A DNA stretch of 13,227 bases, from NCBI GenBank assembly GCA_015904045.1, contig JABMDG010000047.1, positions 5,835-19,061 of the forward strand, in the 5' to 3' direction. The notes below the pieces were generated by a model. That model saw only the letters and a list, made by a program, of their open reading frames with translations. It searched no databases and had not been told where the DNA came from. This document shows, in pieces, positions 6,827 through 13,227 of this stretch (positions are counted from its first letter, which is position 1; each line of letters opens with the position of its first letter). The position numbers and the translations under genes are program-made. This DNA comes from Nitrospira sp. (GTDB lineage: Bacteria; Nitrospirota; Nitrospiria; Nitrospirales; Nitrospiraceae).

Positions 6827-7765
6827 GTGCTGGACGCGTTCAATCGCTGGCTGCAAGACTCGGTCTTCAAGCCGCTGGAAGACAAGAAGATGCCGGTCAT
6901 GGAGCACCTGGTAGAGCTCCAGGTGCGCCTGACTCGCACGGTCATCGTCACGGCGATTGTGTTTCTGGGGACGTTTTTCTACGCGGACACCCTGGTCAAA
7001 TGGCTCCGCATCCCCTTGCAGAATATGTTTGTGCCCAGCACCTTGTCGTGGGAGCCGACGGACCTGCCCACCGTGCCGTTTGTGTTTCTGGCCCCGGCCG
7101 AGGCGTTGTGGCAGAACGTCAAGGTCGCGGGGCTGTTCGCGCTCGTACTGGCCACTCCCTATGTGCTGTATGAAATCTGGCGGTTCGTGGTACCGGGGCT
7201 GCATGCCCAGGAGCGGCGGTTCGTCGGTCCGTTCGTCTGTGTGAGCACGGCGGCATTTTACTGCGGCGTCGGCTTCTCCTTTTTCTTCATCCTCCCGTTC
7301 GCGCTGAATTTTTTGATTTCGTACGGTGTCAACGCGGGGTTTGCCCCGCAGATTTCCATCGCGCAGTATGTCGGGTTCGCGCTGTGGTTCCTGATGGTGT
7401 TCGGATTGATTTTTGAAGTGCCGCTCGCGATCACGCTCATGGCCAAGATGGGGTGGGTCGATGCGCCGTTTTTGATTCGGTATTGGAAGTGGGCGCTGCT
7501 GGGCTCGTTTATCATTGCGGCGATTCTGACCCCGACGCCCGATCCATTTAACCAGTGCCTCATGGCCGGCCCCATGTTTCTTCTCTACTGGGTCGGCATT
7601 TTCGGCGCCAAGTTTTTCGGCAAGCAGAAGCCCGCCGAAGACAAACTGGCAGGTGTGCCTGCGGTGGCCATGGCGACAGCGGGGGCTGGGGCGGCGGGTG
7701 TATCAGTGGGTAAGTCTTCGGATAGTGAGTACGTGGGGGTTCCCTCGTCGGGCCAACGGCGCTAG
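6827..7765 (+). CDS. tatC: Sec-independent (twin-arginine) protein translocase subunit TatC
   Basis: TatC is the multi-spanning receptor of the Tat pathway, which recognises twin-arginine signal peptides and exports folded, often cofactor-loaded proteins. The product has 312 residues from GTG 6827; a GAGG lies just upstream, very close to the start. Residue 22 (MPVMEHLVELQVRL) is an alternative start nearer to the usual family N-terminus. Hallmarks are the EHLVELQVRL segment (26-35), YEIWRFVVPGLHAQERR (115-131) and the last-helix signature LTPTPDPFNQCLMAGPM (234-250). About six hydrophobic segments fit the family topology. The C-terminal tail (266-312) is an Ala/Gly/Ser-rich extension not needed for the TatC core. 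No tatA or tatB lies beside it, so these must be elsewhere. Its position between an exported protease and cofactor genes fits delivery of folded metalloenzymes. Confidence 0.95.
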   Translation: MLDAFNRWLQDSVFKPLEDKKMPVMEHLVELQVRLTRTVIVTAIVFLGTFFYADTLVKWLRIPLQNMFVPSTLSWEPTDLPTVPFVFLAPAEALWQNVKVAGLFALVLATPYVLYEIWRFVVPGLHAQERRFVGPFVCVSTAAFYCGVGFSFFFILPFALNFLISYGVNAGFAPQISIAQYVGFALWFLMVFGLIFEVPLAITLMAKMGWVDAPFLIRYWKWALLGSFIIAAILTPTPDPFNQCLMAGPMFLLYWVGIFGAKFFGKQKPAEDKLAGVPAVAMATAGAGAAGVSVGKSSDSEYVGVPSSGQRR

Positions 7766-7807
7766 TCCGAGACGGGCACGCGCCTGTAGTCAACGCAAGG
7801 GGCAGTG

Positions 7808-8749
7808 ATGGGACGTGAACTGAATGTGATCAGCAGTGGTGGGAGCGATGCCTGCACCTACCTGTGGGCCTGCGCCATCTGCGATGAGAACGAGCGGTGC
7901 CAGAAAGACAAGGAAGGGCACAGTCGATGGCTCGTGGCCAAGCGGATGGAGCGAATCGAGCACAAGGTGCTCATTATGAGCAACAAGGGCGGGGTGGGCA
8001 AGAGCACCTGCACGACGAATATCGCGGTCAGTCTCGCGCTCAAAGGGTGGCATGTCGGCATCTGCGACATGGATATTCATGGGCCCAACATTCCCAAGAT
8101 GGTGGGCGCCGAAGGGCAGAAGCTCAAGATCAGCACCGGCGGGGGGATCATTCCGTTTCAGGCCTACAATCTCAAAATCGCGTCGATGTCCTTTCTCCTG
8201 CAAAATTCAGACGACCCCATCATCTGGCGCGACGCGTACAAGTACGAGTTTGTCAATCAGTTGCTCGGCGGCGTGGAGTGGCAGGATTTGAATTTCCTGC
8301 TGATCGACCTGCCTCCCGGGACCGGGAACGAATCGGTGACGACAATCGATTTGCTCGGCACGGTCAGCGGTGCCGTGATCGTCACGACGCCGCAGGAGGT
8401 CGCGCTGCTCGATTCGCGCAAATCGGTCACCTTCTGCAAGGACAGTGAAGTGCCGATTATCGGAATCGTCGAAAATATGAGCGGATTGGAATGTCCGCAC
8501 TGCCATCACCAGATCGATGTGTTCAGAAAGGGGGGCGGCGAGGCCTCTGCCCTCGACATGGGCGTGCCGTTTCTGGGGCGCATCCCGCTCGATCCCGATG
8601 TGGTCACCCAATCCGATGCAGGCGAGCCGTTCGCGCTGTTCAACTCCGATACGCCGACCGCCGAGGCCTACCATCGTATTGCCGACCAAGTCGAAGCCTT
8701 CTGCAAGAAGGGCAGTTCGTTGCTGAAAACCGCTGTACCACTCAGCTGA
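7808..8749 (+). CDS. Mrp/Nbp35-family Fe-S carrier P-loop ATPase
   Basis: Mrp/ApbC/Nbp35 proteins are P-loop ATPases that assemble and hand over [4Fe-4S] clusters in the cytoplasm. ATG 7808 is chosen, with AAGGGG 6-11 bases upstream; a GTG lies immediately before it at 7805. The product is 313 residues. It has a deviant Walker A (SNKGGVGKS, 58-66), DMDIHGPN (88-95), the switch region LIDLPPGTGNE (165-175) and the CPHC motif (229-232) that binds the bridging cluster at the dimer interface. Residues 16-31 add CX5CX2CX5C, which resembles the N-terminal ferredoxin-like motif of Nbp35 (CX13CX2CX5C) and is absent from the short bacterial Mrp form. It starts 42 bases after tatC and is followed 25 bases later by moeA. 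A 5'-truncated paralogue is found at 11291-11652. A role in supplying Fe-S clusters to a client of the neighbouring cofactor genes is inference. Confidence 0.9.
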   Translation: MGRELNVISSGGSDACTYLWACAICDENERCQKDKEGHSRWLVAKRMERIEHKVLIMSNKGGVGKSTCTTNIAVSLALKGWHVGICDMDIHGPNIPKMVGAEGQKLKISTGGGIIPFQAYNLKIASMSFLLQNSDDPIIWRDAYKYEFVNQLLGGVEWQDLNFLLIDLPPGTGNESVTTIDLLGTVSGAVIVTTPQEVALLDSRKSVTFCKDSEVPIIGIVENMSGLECPHCHHQIDVFRKGGGEASALDMGVPFLGRIPLDPDVVTQSDAGEPFALFNSDTPTAEAYHRIADQVEAFCKKGSSLLKTAVPLS

Positions 8750-8774
8750 CGGCCGCCGGCTGCCGACGAACACG

Positions 8775-10055
8775 ATGAACAGCCTGACACCCCTTCACGA
8801 AGCGCAACAAACTGTTCTCGACGCGACGGTCGTGCTGGGCCTGGAGAAAATCTCCTTGCTCGATGCGCTCGGCCGGACACTGGGCGAAGATATCGTGGCT
8901 GAGCGGGACAACCCGCCGTGGGACAACAGCGCCATGGACGGGTTCGCCGTCCGCTGGGAGGATATCAAGCAGGACCATGCGATCCAGAAGCCGGTCACGC
9001 TGGCCGTGATCGAAGACGTGCCTGCGGGCCGGATGCCGTCGAAGACGGTCGGTGCGGGACAGGCCATCCGAATCATGACCGGCGCGCCGATCCCGCAGGG
9101 CGCGGATACGGTCCTGAAGGTCGAAGATACGGAGCATACGCCGTCCGCCGTCCGCGTGTTCAAGCCGGAGCTACGGGGTTCCAACATCAGGCCTCGAGGA
9201 GAAGACGTCAAGAAGGGCGAGTGCATCATCGCGAAGGGGACGCCAATTCGACCTGGGGAAGCGGGTATGCTGGCGGTGCTCGCCAAGTCCTTCGTATTCG
9301 CCTATCAACGGCCTCGCGTCGCCATTCTCTCGACGGGCGATGAACTGGCAGACCTCGATGAACGGTTCAGCGACGAAAAAATCATCAACTCGAACAGCTA
9401 CGGGATGGCCGCCGCCGTGCAGGAAGCCGGAGGCATTCCGCTGTTGCTCGGCATTGCGCGGGACACTCAAGCGGCGCTGAAGGAAAAAATCTCGCAAGGC
9501 TTGAATGCCGACATTCTGGTGCTGTCGGGCGGGGTTTCAATGGGCGACTACGACTTTACCAAAGCCGTGTTCCATGAGATCGGTGCGGAGATGAATTTCT
9601 GGAAATTGGCGATCAGGCCAGGCCAGCCGCTGGCTTTCGGAAAAATTCAAGGCAAGCTGGCCTTCGGCTTGCCGGGAAATCCCGTGTCGTCCATGGTCAC
9701 CTTCGAGCAATTGGTTCGGCCTGCCATGCTCAAGATGGGCGGGCGTCGAAGTTATGGACGCCCAGTCGTCGAGGCGGTGTTCCAAGAGAAATTTTCCAAA
9801 CGGCCGGACCGGCGGCACTTTTTGCGCGGGGTGCTCACGCGTGAAGAAGGTGTATTTAAGGTCCGGACAACCGGTGATCAGGGATCGGGGATCCTCACCT
9901 CAATGGTAAAGGCCAATTGCTTGATTGATGTGCCGGTTGAGATAGAACGGCTCAACCCCGGCGACCTGGTGACAGTCCAACTCCTGAGCGGCGAGACCTG
10001 GCTGACGAAAGCCGAACAGGGTCGAGCCGACGGACATCGATTGTCCTGTTGTTGA
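8775..10055 (+). CDS. moeA: molybdopterin molybdenumtransferase MoeA, copy 1
   Basis: MoeA inserts molybdate into adenylated molybdopterin in the last common step of molybdenum-cofactor synthesis. The 426-residue product has the expected family length and domain order. Motifs are NSAMDGFAV (51-59), MTGAP (101-105), STGDEL (186-191), SGGVSMGDYDF (251-261, carrying the acidic residues that bind metal or cofactor), RPGQPLAFG (281-289) and GLPGNPVSS (298-306). A C-terminal MoeA domain IV follows from about 330. The protein ends GHRLSCC, a dicysteine tail also present in the second copy. It starts 25 bases after mrp and ends 13 bases before mobB, so the three genes form one unit. A second copy at 11675-12964 differs at roughly 36 of about 423 aligned positions. 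Confidence 0.96.
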   Translation: MNSLTPLHEAQQTVLDATVVLGLEKISLLDALGRTLGEDIVAERDNPPWDNSAMDGFAVRWEDIKQDHAIQKPVTLAVIEDVPAGRMPSKTVGAGQAIRIMTGAPIPQGADTVLKVEDTEHTPSAVRVFKPELRGSNIRPRGEDVKKGECIIAKGTPIRPGEAGMLAVLAKSFVFAYQRPRVAILSTGDELADLDERFSDEKIINSNSYGMAAAVQEAGGIPLLLGIARDTQAALKEKISQGLNADILVLSGGVSMGDYDFTKAVFHEIGAEMNFWKLAIRPGQPLAFGKIQGKLAFGLPGNPVSSMVTFEQLVRPAMLKMGGRRSYGRPVVEAVFQEKFSKRPDRRHFLRGVLTREEGVFKVRTTGDQGSGILTSMVKANCLIDVPVEIERLNPGDLVTVQLLSGETWLTKAEQGRADGHRLSCC

Positions 10056-10068
10056 CGAAGAACCCCCC

Positions 10069-10590
10069 ATGTCCATTCCTATCGTATGCTTTGTCGGGCG
10101 GTCGAACAGCGGCAAGACCACGTTTATCGAGCGGGTCATTCCTGAGCTGGTGCGTGCCGGGTACAAAGTGGCCACGGTCAAGCATGCAGGCCATGGATTC
10201 GATCTCGATACGGAGGGCAAGGACAGTTGGCGGCACAAGCGGGCGGGGGCCAGCAGTGTCGTGGTCTTGTCGAAGGGGAGCATGGCGCTGTTTGCCGACG
10301 TTTCGGACGAGCTGAAGGTCGAAGAGGTGCGAGACCGGTTTCTGGACGGGACCTACGATCTGATCATTGCGGAAGGCTGGAAACACGAGGGCTATCCCAA
10401 AATCGTGATCGTCCGCGATCAATTCGGGGAAGTGCCTGTCTCGTCAGAAGGGCTGCTGGCGGTGGTTTCTGACCAGCCGCTCTCGCTCGACGTGCCGGTA
10501 TTTGGTCTGGACGAGGTGCCCGCCGTGGCCGCGCTCATCACAAAGCGGTTCCCCCGACGTGCTCAATCGGAGCATGAACTGGAAACCTAG
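10069..10590 (+). CDS. mobB: molybdopterin-guanine dinucleotide biosynthesis adaptor MobB, copy 1
   Basis: MobB is a GTP-binding P-loop protein that assists MobA in forming the guanine-dinucleotide form of the molybdenum cofactor, used by DMSO-reductase-family enzymes. The 173-residue product has a Walker A motif GRSNSGKTT (10-18), the TVKHAGHGFD segment with following DSWRHKRAGA typical of the family (about 36-62), and LIIAEGWKHEGYPKI, which corresponds to the conserved EGFK-type loop. ATG 10069 has no strong ribosome binding site; translational coupling to moeA 13 bases upstream is likely. The end overlaps the start of the cytochrome gene by 17 bases in another frame. The second copy starts at 13050. 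Confidence 0.93.
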   Translation: MSIPIVCFVGRSNSGKTTFIERVIPELVRAGYKVATVKHAGHGFDLDTEGKDSWRHKRAGASSVVVLSKGSMALFADVSDELKVEEVRDRFLDGTYDLIIAEGWKHEGYPKIVIVRDQFGEVPVSSEGLLAVVSDQPLSLDVPVFGLDEVPAVAALITKRFPRRAQSEHELET

Positions 10591-11383
10591 GCTAGCTGTC
10601 CTACTCGGTCTCGTGGCCGGCGTGATCGCGCTCGGCGGCGTTGCCGTTCCTTTGACCGACGACCCGAAATTCTGCGCCGGCTGCCACGTAATTGCGCCCT
10701 CCTATGAGAGCTGGACGGTGTCCTCACACAAGGAGGTCACCTGCGTCGCGTGCCATGTCAGGCCTGGACTCGAGGGCTGGTTGCGTGACAAGGTGTGGGC
10801 TGGAACGCGGGATGTGGTGCGCTATGCCTTTGGGACTCCGGTCGATCTGCACAATCTGCAAGCGAACGTCGATTCCGGACGCTGTCTGAGTTGCCATCGG
10901 AACATCCTTCGGGTCTCGGAAGTCGCGCCACGCGATCTGCCGTCGCCGGTGAAAGAAGTCGGCCTTGTCATGAGCCATCGGAAACATATGGAGGCATTCG
11001 AGAGAAGCGGGAATAGAGAAGGGTGTATGGCCTGCCATGCCGGTGTGGTGCATGACCGGCCGATCAAGGGCTATCCCATCGTAGTTCCACGGGGACATGT
11101 GTCCGCCGACAGCAAACCCTGGGCTCCGGACCACCCGGAAGGGTCCCATCTTCGCGCGCGGGCGCTCAAGGACTGTTTCCGGTGCCATGATGGAAAGACT
11201 GAATATCAGGGCAAGGTGATCGAACTCGATATCACGGTGGAGCAGGCGATGGCGCTGATCATGTCAGCGGGCATGGTGCAGCCCAGCGCCGACGCGAAGA
11301 GGTGGCGTTGCTCGATTCGCGCAAGTCCGTCACATTTTGCCGGGACAGCGAAGTGCCGATCATCGGTATCATTGAAAATATGA
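10574..11383 (+). CDS. NapC/NirT-like pentahaem cytochrome c with a chimeric C-terminus
   Basis: NapC/NirT-family proteins are membrane-anchored quinol-oxidising multihaem cytochromes c that pass electrons to periplasmic partners. ATG 10574 lies within the end of mobB. Residues 6-26 form an uncleaved N-terminal anchor. Five CXXCH haem sites are visible: CAGCH (34-38), CVACH (57-61), CLSCH (104-108), CMACH (151-155) and CFRCH (201-205). The pattern DPKFCAGCHVIAPSYESW and HKEVTCVACH is typical of the NapC/NirT start. The frame runs on to 269 residues, but only about the first 213-215 look like cytochrome. Residues about 214-243 resemble a DUF502 C-terminus, and 244-269 are an out-of-frame reading of the mrp remnant. 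The native C-terminus is therefore missing, possibly with a further haem site, and this copy may be a gene fragment. Its overlap with mobB suggests co-expression with the cofactor genes. Confidence 0.82.
   Translation: MNWKPRLAVLLGLVAGVIALGGVAVPLTDDPKFCAGCHVIAPSYESWTVSSHKEVTCVACHVRPGLEGWLRDKVWAGTRDVVRYAFGTPVDLHNLQANVDSGRCLSCHRNILRVSEVAPRDLPSPVKEVGLVMSHRKHMEAFERSGNREGCMACHAGVVHDRPIKGYPIVVPRGHVSADSKPWAPDHPEGSHLRARALKDCFRCHDGKTEYQGKVIELDITVEQAMALIMSAGMVQPSADAKRWRCSIRASPSHFAGTAKCRSSVSLKI
11213..11290 (+). pseudogene. DUF502-like C-terminal remnant at the cluster junction
   Basis: Read in the cytochrome frame, this stretch gives VIELDITVEQAMALIMSAGM, which fits my recollection of the C-terminal signature of DUF502 membrane proteins (an acidic residue, then a [ML]SVE-x-A-x-x-L-I-[IV]-SGG[VI] pattern). 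It follows the cytochrome without a break, and the sequence after it switches to mrp in another reading frame. It looks like about 75 bases left from a gene otherwise lost. The assignment rests on a short motif and could be coincidental. Confidence 0.42.
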
Positions 11384-11652
11384 GCGGGTTGGAATGTCCG
11401 CATTGCCACAATCATATTGACGTGTTCCGGAAAGGCGGCGGCGAGGCCTCTGCGCTGGATATGGGCGTACCGTTCTTGGGCCGTATTCCGCTGGACCCAG
11501 ATGTGGTGACCCAATCCGATGCGGGCGAGCCATTCGCGCTTTTCAATTCTGATACGCCGACTGCTGAGGCGTACCACAACATTGCCAATCAGGTTGAGAC
11601 GTTCTGCAAGAAGAGCGGCTCGCTGCAGAGAGCCGCTTCACAAAAAGGCTGA
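11291..11652 (+). pseudogene. 5'-truncated second copy of the Mrp/Nbp35 ATPase gene
   Basis: From GAGGTGGCG onward the sequence encodes the last ~117 residues of the Mrp protein (VALLDSRKSVTFC to the stop at 11650-11652), with roughly ten substitutions relative to copy 1. The CPHC motif is kept. The Walker A motif, N-terminal cysteines and switch regions (copy 1 residues 1-196) are missing. A GTG at 11302 could start a 116-residue product, but it lies at a codon that is an internal valine in copy 1 and has no good ribosome binding site, so it is probably not functional. Many differences from copy 1 are silent, so the gene was presumably intact during most of the divergence and was truncated late. 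Confidence 0.8.
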
Positions 11653-11674
11653 CGGTGATTGCCGGTCGCCGCGG

Positions 11675-12964
11675 ATGAATATGATGCAAGGATTAACTCC
11701 CCTTCAGGATGCGCAGAAGATCGTGCTTGATGCGACAGCCGTGTTGGGGCTGGAAAAAATCTCCATTCTCGATACGCTTGGACGGACGCTGGGTGAAGAT
11801 ATTGTGGCCGAGCGGGACAATCCGCCGTGGGACAACAGCGCCATGGATGGGTTTGCGGTGCGGTGGGAGGATATCGCGCAGGAACATGCGATTCAGAAGC
11901 CCGTCACATTGGCGGTGATCGAAGACGTGCCGGCCGGCAGAATGCCCTCCAGAACAGTCGGCGCCGGACAGGCTATTCGGATTATGACCGGCGCGCCGGT
12001 TCCGCAGGGGGCCGACACGGTCCTGAAAGTAGAAGATACGGAGCATACGCCCGATACGGTCCGCGTGTTCAAGCCGGAACCTCGCGGTTCCAACATCCGT
12101 CCGTGCGGGGAAGATGTCAAGAAAGGTGAGTGTATCATTGCGAGAGGTACACAGATCCGCCCCGGAGAAGCGGGCATGCTGGCCGTCCTGGCCCGGTCCT
12201 TCGTCTTTGTGTATCAACGGCCCCGTGTGGCGATCCTTTCGACGGGCGACGAGTTGGCCGATCTCGACGAACGGTTCAGCGAAGAGAAGATCATCAACTC
12301 GAACAGTTACGGGATTGCCGCAGCGGTGCAGGAGGCCGGCGGTATTCCATTGCTGCTCGGTATCGCGAGGGATACGCAGGCATCGTTGAAAGAGAAGATC
12401 TCGCAGGGGTTGAATGCCGACATTCTGGTGTTGTCAGGCGGGGTTTCAATGGGCGACTACGACTTTACGAAAGCGGTGTTTCAGGAGATCGGCGCAGAGA
12501 TGAATTTCTGGAAGCTGGCGATCAGGCCTGGACAGCCGCTGGCCTTCGGGAGAATTCAGGGTAAGCTGGCGTTCGGCTTGCCGGGGAATCCCGTTTCATC
12601 GATGGTCACGTTCGAACAATTGGTTCGCCCCGCCATGCTGAAGATGGGCGGGCGGCGAAGTTATGGCCGTCCTCTGGTGGAGGCGGTGTTCCAGGAGAAA
12701 TTTTCAAAGCGGACTGATCGCCGCCACTTTCTGCGCGGCATGCTCACCCGTGAAGAGGGTGTATTCAAGGTCCGGACGACCGGCGATCAAGGGTCCGGGA
12801 TTCTCACCTCGATGGTTAAGGCCAATTGCCTGATCGATGTTCCTACAGAGGTCGAGCGGCTGAATCCCGGCGACCGGGTGACGGTGCAGCTGTTGAGCGG
12901 CGAGGCGTGGGCGACGAATGCGGAGCAGGTTCATGCCGGGGGGCATCGGTTGTCCTGTTGCTAG
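11675..12964 (+). CDS. moeA: molybdopterin molybdenumtransferase MoeA, copy 2
   Basis: This complete 429-residue MoeA starts at ATG 11675, which aligns with the start of copy 1 (MNMMQGLTPL against MNSLTPL); the frame is open upstream but overlaps the mrp remnant there. All motifs of copy 1 are retained: NSAMDGFAV, MTGAP, STGDEL, SGGVSMGDYDF, RPGQPLAFG, GLPGNPVSS and the terminal GHRLSCC. By eye about 91-92% of residues match copy 1, and there are many silent third-position changes, which indicates that selection has kept both proteins. One notable change is Arg to Cys in the NIRP(R/C)GED segment. It follows the mrp remnant by 22 bases. The two copies could be redundant or could serve different clients or metals (Mo or W); the sequence does not decide. 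Confidence 0.95.
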   Translation: MNMMQGLTPLQDAQKIVLDATAVLGLEKISILDTLGRTLGEDIVAERDNPPWDNSAMDGFAVRWEDIAQEHAIQKPVTLAVIEDVPAGRMPSRTVGAGQAIRIMTGAPVPQGADTVLKVEDTEHTPDTVRVFKPEPRGSNIRPCGEDVKKGECIIARGTQIRPGEAGMLAVLARSFVFVYQRPRVAILSTGDELADLDERFSEEKIINSNSYGIAAAVQEAGGIPLLLGIARDTQASLKEKISQGLNADILVLSGGVSMGDYDFTKAVFQEIGAEMNFWKLAIRPGQPLAFGRIQGKLAFGLPGNPVSSMVTFEQLVRPAMLKMGGRRSYGRPLVEAVFQEKFSKRTDRRHFLRGMLTREEGVFKVRTTGDQGSGILTSMVKANCLIDVPTEVERLNPGDRVTVQLLSGEAWATNAEQVHAGGHRLSCC

Positions 12965-12992
12965 AGAAGGGGCGCTCGTCAGTAGTTAAATG

Positions 12993-13021
12993 GAAGAAAG
13001 AATGATGACGCCGCTTTCTTC
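12993..13021. other. inverted repeat in the moeA-mobB spacer of copy 2
   Basis: GAAGAAAG (12993-13000) and CTTTCTTC (13014-13021) can pair around a 13-base loop. The spacer between moeA and mobB is 85 bases here against 13 in copy 1, so this segment is extra. The stem is AT-rich with no following T-run, so it is not a convincing terminator. Confidence 0.35.
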
Positions 13022-13049
13022 TGGCTAATCACTGATGACCAGAAACCTC

Positions 13050-13227
13050 ATGCCTATTCCAATCGTCTCATTCGTCGGCCGGTCCAACAGCGGTAAGACC
13101 ACCTTTATCGAGCGTGTGATTCCTGAACTGGTGCGCGCCGGCTACAAGGTTGCGACGGTCAAACATGCGGGACATGGCTTCGATCTCGACACAGAGGGGA
13201 AAGACAGTTGGCGGCACAAGCAGGCAG
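13050..13227 (+). CDS. mobB: MobB, copy 2, 3' end outside the window
   Basis: The first 59 codons match copy 1 almost residue for residue: MPIPIVSFVGRSNSGKTTF with the same Walker A, then AGYKVATVKHAGHGFDLD, and GKDSWRHKQAG at the window edge. ATG 13050 is chosen by alignment to copy 1; an in-frame ATG at 13035 would add five residues (MTRNL). It shows that the duplicated block includes at least mrp, moeA and mobB. Whether a second cytochrome gene follows cannot be seen. Confidence 0.9.
   Translation, partial: MPIPIVSFVGRSNSGKTTFIERVIPELVRAGYKVATVKHAGHGFDLDTEGKDSWRHKQA

Noticed and set aside
6563..7204. Minus-strand open frame of 213 codons opposite the protease and tatC
   Set aside because: Composition (Arg/Gln/His-rich) and exact antisense position to two well-supported genes mark it as a shadow.
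8207..8773. Minus-strand frame opposite mrp, with a similar one at 11206-11577
   Set aside because: Similarity between the two only reflects the duplicated mrp on the other strand.
11263..11270. GTCAGCGG shared with copy 1 mrp (8363-8370), suggesting that mrp homology begins here
   Set aside because: The 20 or so bases after it do not align with copy 1, and the DUF502-like reading explains the stretch better; homology is clear only from about 11291.
12993..13021. Rho-independent terminator between moeA and mobB copy 2
   Set aside because: The stem is short and AT-rich and no T-run follows it.

Overview
The window looks like chromosomal DNA of a Nitrospira-type bacterium (phylum Nitrospirota). 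This is inferred from the GC-rich codon use, the HtrA/TatC/Mrp/MoeA/MobB proteins, a NapC-type multihaem cytochrome c beside molybdenum-cofactor genes, and large secreted caspase-like proteins. No single marker gene proves the taxonomy.

Left part (1-5100) is an accessory region. A pentapeptide-repeat-like protein with one C-terminal membrane anchor reads in from the left edge. It is followed by a 212-bp non-coding element with perfect 18-bp terminal inverted repeats (931-1142). Then come three tandem minus-strand paralogues (1241-2698, 3133-3789, 3974-5032), with a previously easy-to-miss 59-codon two-helix membrane protein (2854-3033) between the first two. The paralogues appear to be different deletion products of one ancestral architecture: export signal, N-terminal domain, Pro/Ser linker, CARDB-like beta-sandwich, caspase-like domain. 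The first keeps the caspase-like domain but has lost its export signal and most of the N-terminal domain, and both catalytic positions are substituted (His to Gln, Cys to Met). The second lost the N-terminal domain and nearly all of the caspase-like domain. The third lost only the caspase-like domain. A short intergenic repeat lies downstream of the first and third genes.

Right part (5150-13227) is a plus-strand, probably co-transcribed series: htrA/degP-type periplasmic protease, tatC, an Mrp/Nbp35-type Fe-S P-loop ATPase, moeA, mobB and a pentahaem NapC/NirT-like cytochrome c. The theme is envelope quality control, folded-protein export and molybdenum-cofactor maturation, which would suit production of exported molybdoenzymes; in Nitrospira the nitrite oxidoreductase is the obvious client, but that is inference.

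The mrp-moeA-mobB block then recurs at 11291-13227. The second mrp is missing its first ~196 codons, the second moeA is complete, and the second mobB runs off the window. The join is a mosaic: the cytochrome reading frame runs at about 11213 into a short stretch resembling the C-terminus of a DUF502 protein, and at about 11290 into the out-of-frame mrp remnant. This is either a real deletion scar between two paralogous clusters or an assembly chimera. No tRNA, rRNA, CRISPR array or transposase gene was seen.
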